From UBA5336 sp964506685 (GTDB lineage Bacteria; Pseudomonadota; Alphaproteobacteria; Caulobacterales; Hyphomonadaceae): a DNA stretch of 8,327 bases. The notes under the pieces are model-generated. The model saw only the letters and a program-made list of their open reading frames with translations, was not told the DNA's origin and searched no databases. Below are positions 7,301-8,327 of the stretch, one piece after another (position 1 is the first letter of the stretch; each line of letters begins with the position of its first letter). The stretch covers positions 1-8,327 of the forward strand of contig CAZDMQ010000099.1 of the NCBI GenBank assembly GCA_964506685.1. The letters are read 5' to 3'. The position numbers and the translations under genes are program-made.

Positions 7301-7828
7301 CTTTCTCTGCCATTCGGCCGCGCGTTCTGCATAGCGCCGACCCTGACGCAACCAGGTGGCATTGACCGACAGGGCCGTCAGCAGGTCGTCAAAGCCCGCC
7401 GTGAAGCCGGGCCCCGCATCGGTAAGGTCGATATTGATATTGAGCGCGGCGAGTTTCGGCGGCAGTCTGGCATAGCCCACCGGCGCGACCAGCACCGGGA
7501 CGATCCGCTTGCCGAGCCGCTCGGCATAGGCGATCTCCTCATCGCACACCCGGCTCGATGCCGAATGCGGCGAGACGAGGAACACCATGATGTCGGCGCC
7601 GGCGATCATTTCCTCAAGGCGCTGCCACCACGGCTCATCGGCCGCGATGCCGGAATTCACATTGTGGGGGTCGTGCTCGGCCCTGTCATAGTCCGGTTCG
7701 TATTCGGGGTGCGCCAGCAGGCCATCGGCAAGGCGCTGCATGATGGCGCTGTCCTTTCGGGAATAGGACAGGAATACGCGGGTCGTGTCAGCGGCAGGTG
7801 CGGGAGGGGGTGTAGCGGGGTCAGCCAT
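4307..7828 (-). CDS. TIR domain - transmembrane - 16x WD40 receptor-like protein
   Basis: The protein has 1173 residues. Residues 16-155 form a TIR domain: RVFLSYSRKD at the start, WWQRLEEMIAGADIMVFLVSP in the middle, then SASSRVCDEEI, where E98 aligns with the catalytic glutamate of NAD-cleaving TIR domains. Residues 156-235 are a linker (WLRQGRRYAERAAEW, LLPSGAFEEAESW, FTDWMNASRKN) resembling that of STAND-type WD40 proteins. One membrane helix follows (about 239-259), preceded by basic RRARR; by the positive-inside rule TIR is cytoplasmic and the C-terminal part external. Residues 347-1062 contain 16 WD40 repeats of mostly 44 residues; 1063-1173 is a tail with two cysteines that I do not recognise. 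The ATG at 7828 is chosen because GGAG lies 7 nt upstream and the TIR fold begins shortly after; the frame extends to 7993, but those 55 residues are unlike a protein N-terminus. Function as a phage-defence or stress receptor that depletes NAD is inferred from family; no partner effector is seen. Confidence 0.93.
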   Translation of the reverse strand: MADPATPPPAPAADTTRVFLSYSRKDSAIMQRLADGLLAHPEYEPDYDRAEHDPHNVNSGIAADEPWWQRLEEMIAGADIMVFLVSPHSASSRVCDEEIAYAERLGKRIVPVLVAPVGYARLPPKLAALNINIDLTDAGPGFTAGFDDLLTALSVNATWLRQGRRYAERAAEWQRKGQPEGGLLPSGAFEEAESWASRRPRNEPEPGEVFTDWMNASRKNIQDQIAREQRQIRRARRWQAAASLVLVIALIGVALGGWQVTQGLRRVALGNSTVLTFFSEEADARGPSEEAEARDPDRLRRTRDGGARAARLALAAYSDSALAPVAQGADFRLGEAMGRAQLPVALEGHTDYLSVAAFLPDGRHVVTASNDGTARVWTEGEDGVWTTRVLKGHGSTVHFAAFSPDGRRVVTASGDDTARVWTKGDGEVWTAAPLKGHQRGSISRNPWAARVGGVVTAAFSPDGRAIVTASDDGTARVRREGENGVWTDMVLEGHEGPVTSAAFFPDGQRVVTASEDNDARVWREGQDGVWTAAVLEGHKGPVLSAFSPDGRAIITASEDETARVWREGGDGVWTATKLEGHKGPVTSAAFFPDGQRVVTASEDNDARVWREEQGGVWTATLLEGHEDDVNSAALSPDGRRLVTASREGTARVWRERKEDVWMATALEGHERPVTSAAFSPDGQRIVTASYDDTARVWREGEDGVWTTTVLEEPESHMHAAAFSTDGQRLVTASFDRTARVWREGDNGVWTATVLGGHRDEVRSAAFSPDGKRLVTASFDSKARVWREGEDGVWTDTPLEGHGGDVNSASFSPDGQRVVTASGDGTARVWRERENGVWTATPLEGHGGDVNSASFSPDGQHVVTASDDNTARVWSEFDGGVWVSTELNGYGGVVYSAPFSLDGRRVVTASQDNTARVWRQEEAGVWTGTRLEGHEREAGAANPWAVRERGVDTAAFSPDGRSVLTVSEDGTARVWREEDDGVWSATVLEMQYTEVVSAAFTPDGRRVVTVLKIGIALVWREREDSVWSATRLEGHEEDMLTSAIFSPDGRRVVMAYHDGTARVSEIDSLMGDPWREALNQRAGEVIWPALKPAVCKRLRAASAVEVTDPGTGVTRVKHVYTELTDEDLRAAPLLRTMGYRAGDDICEASAPTGLNALLTQTLPRHWWSGLDWGE
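5251..5444 (-). repeat. Near-identical DNA in adjacent WD40 units 11 and 12
   Basis: The segments 5251-5312 and 5383-5444 (62 nt each, 132 nt apart) differ at one position by my reading. Both encode SPDGQ-type cores and the EGHGGDVNSASF motif. This points to a recent unit duplication or gene conversion. Confidence 0.8.
6006..6344 (-). repeat. Near-identical DNA in WD40 units 4 and 6
   Basis: The segments 6006-6083 (unit 6) and 6267-6344 (unit 4) are 78 nt each and differ at one position by my reading. Both encode GPVTSAAFFPDGQRVVTASE. The copies are 261 nt apart, two units minus one codon, so a two-unit block was probably duplicated or the copies were homogenised. Confidence 0.8.
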
Positions 7829-7889
7829 GGGTGGGCTCCAGCCCTGGCTGATTGCTCCGGTTCGAATGGCTGATGACGATCGCGCCCAT
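7821..7889 (-). CDS. Possible 22-residue leader peptide overlapping the receptor start
   Basis: An ATG at 7889 lies 9 nt after a full AGGAGG (7904-7899), the strongest Shine-Dalgarno sequence in this gap. It opens a 22-codon frame (begins MGAIVISHSNRS, ends LEPTHG) whose TGA falls inside the first codons of the receptor gene (ATGGCTGA). In the receptor frame no start codon follows the AGGAGG closely, so that site is best explained by the short frame. The overlap would allow translational coupling. The peptide has no known homologue that I recognise and could be chance. Confidence 0.33.
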   Translation of the reverse strand: MGAIVISHSNRSNQPGLEPTHG

Positions 7890-8050
7890 CCGCTCTGTCC
7901 TCCTGCCTTGGCTTGATCATCATCGCAAAACCGGCCCGCTGACAAGGCGGCAGTCCGCTTCGCCCGCGCCTCGTGCCCTGCTGAACCGCGCATCTGGACT
8001 TGGGCTGTGCCTGTCCCTTAGTGTCGCGGGGTTGTGTGGAGGGACGCGCG
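7890..8050. promoter_or_regulatory. Divergent intergenic region between receptor and secreted-protein gene
   Basis: Transcription must diverge from here. Leftward, TTGTCA (7945-7940) and GATGAT (7921-7916) at 18-nt spacing are a weak promoter candidate for the leader ORF and receptor. Rightward, I see a strong GGAGGG ribosome site (from about 8037) before the ATG at 8051 but no convincing -35/-10 pair. No RNA gene or terminator is evident. Confidence 0.3.
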
Positions 8051-8272
8051 ATGAGGCTTTGGGGATCTGGTTTTTCGGTGATCGTTCTGGCGTGCGCGCT
8101 GGCTTTGCCCGTGGCTCCCATTCTGAGTATGCCCGCCCATGCCCAGACGCCTGCACCCGTGGCAGTGCAGAGCCTCGATGCGGCGCGCGAGGTGGCGCTG
8201 GCGAAATATGATGCCTCGGTCACGCAGGCGGCCTATCTGCGCGAGGCGGACGCGGCGCTGGGAGCCCTTTGA
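8051..8272 (+). CDS. Secreted protein of unknown function, frame apparently broken at its end
   Basis: The ATG at 8051 follows GGAGGGA at ideal spacing. Residues 1-31 form a clear Sec signal peptide: MRLWGSGF, a hydrophobic core (VIVLACALALPVAPIL) and a cleavage site at AHA before QT. The mature part (LDAAREVALAKYDASVTQAAYLREADA) is probably helical and matches no family I recognise. The frame stops at TGA 8270-8272 after 73 residues. The next frame is open from 8262 to the window end, with codon usage like real coding sequence, so the protein probably continues there and one extra base lies near 8255-8258. This may be a true frameshift, a sequencing error, or a pseudogene. It is divergent from the TIR-WD40 gene; a role with that receptor in the periplasm is only a guess from position. 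Confidence 0.6.
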   Translation: MRLWGSGFSVIVLACALALPVAPILSMPAHAQTPAPVAVQSLDAAREVALAKYDASVTQAAYLREADAALGAL

Positions 8273-8327
8273 CCGCCAGGACCCGAAACTGTTCCAGCCC
8301 GCCTATGATCCGCCCGCCGCCAGCGAG
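8262..8327 (+). other. Probable continuation of the secreted-protein frame after a one-base shift
   Basis: In this frame the DNA reads EPFDRQDPKLFQPAYDPPAA with mostly G or C at third codon positions and no stop to the window edge. The frame upstream of it (arginine-rich) does not look coding, so it is best read as the continuation of the gene beginning at 8051, joined as DAAWEPFDRQ if one base near 8257 is removed. Confidence 0.55.

Noticed and set aside
7829..7993. 55-residue N-terminal extension of the TIR protein
   Set aside because: No ribosome site fits, residues are not domain-like, and the ATG at 7828 has a good GGAG and directly precedes the TIR fold.

Overview
This GC-rich window most likely comes from an alphaproteobacterium. 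The lineage call rests on codon usage, the PIN and DUF2285-like families, and the TIR-TM-WD40 architecture; it is an inference and no rRNA or tRNA is present to anchor it. All recognisable genes but one lie on the minus strand.

Right to left on the minus strand, the first block is a large membrane-anchored immune-type receptor (4307-7828). It has a cytoplasmic TIR domain, a conserved linker, one transmembrane helix and 16 WD40 repeats predicted to lie outside the cytoplasmic membrane. A 22-codon leader ORF with a strong Shine-Dalgarno sequence overlaps its start. A divergent gene (8051 onward, plus strand) encodes a secreted protein whose reading frame appears broken near the window end.

The second block (3586-4306) is a small accessory patch. 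It holds the C-terminal two thirds of a PIN-domain toxin that has lost its N-terminus at a junction just downstream of the receptor, a cluster of palindromic half-sites, and a short DUF2285-like putative DNA-binding protein.

The third block (1-3399) is a lipid-linked sugar locus, probably one transcript from a TTGACA-type promoter: a polyprenyl-phosphate glycosyltransferase fused to a GtrA domain, a separate GtrA-family membrane protein, and an FAD-dependent oxidoreductase running off the left edge. The glycosyltransferase would charge a polyprenyl phosphate with a sugar, the GtrA proteins would help move it across the membrane, and the oxidoreductase may modify the lipid or sugar.

The most unusual item is the receptor. 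Its WD40 framework is almost invariant while the same few positions in each repeat vary, and some repeats are nearly identical at DNA level. That is the signature of a repeat array remodelled by recombination, as in fungal non-self recognition proteins. No second effector gene is visible, so the TIR domain itself is the best candidate for output.
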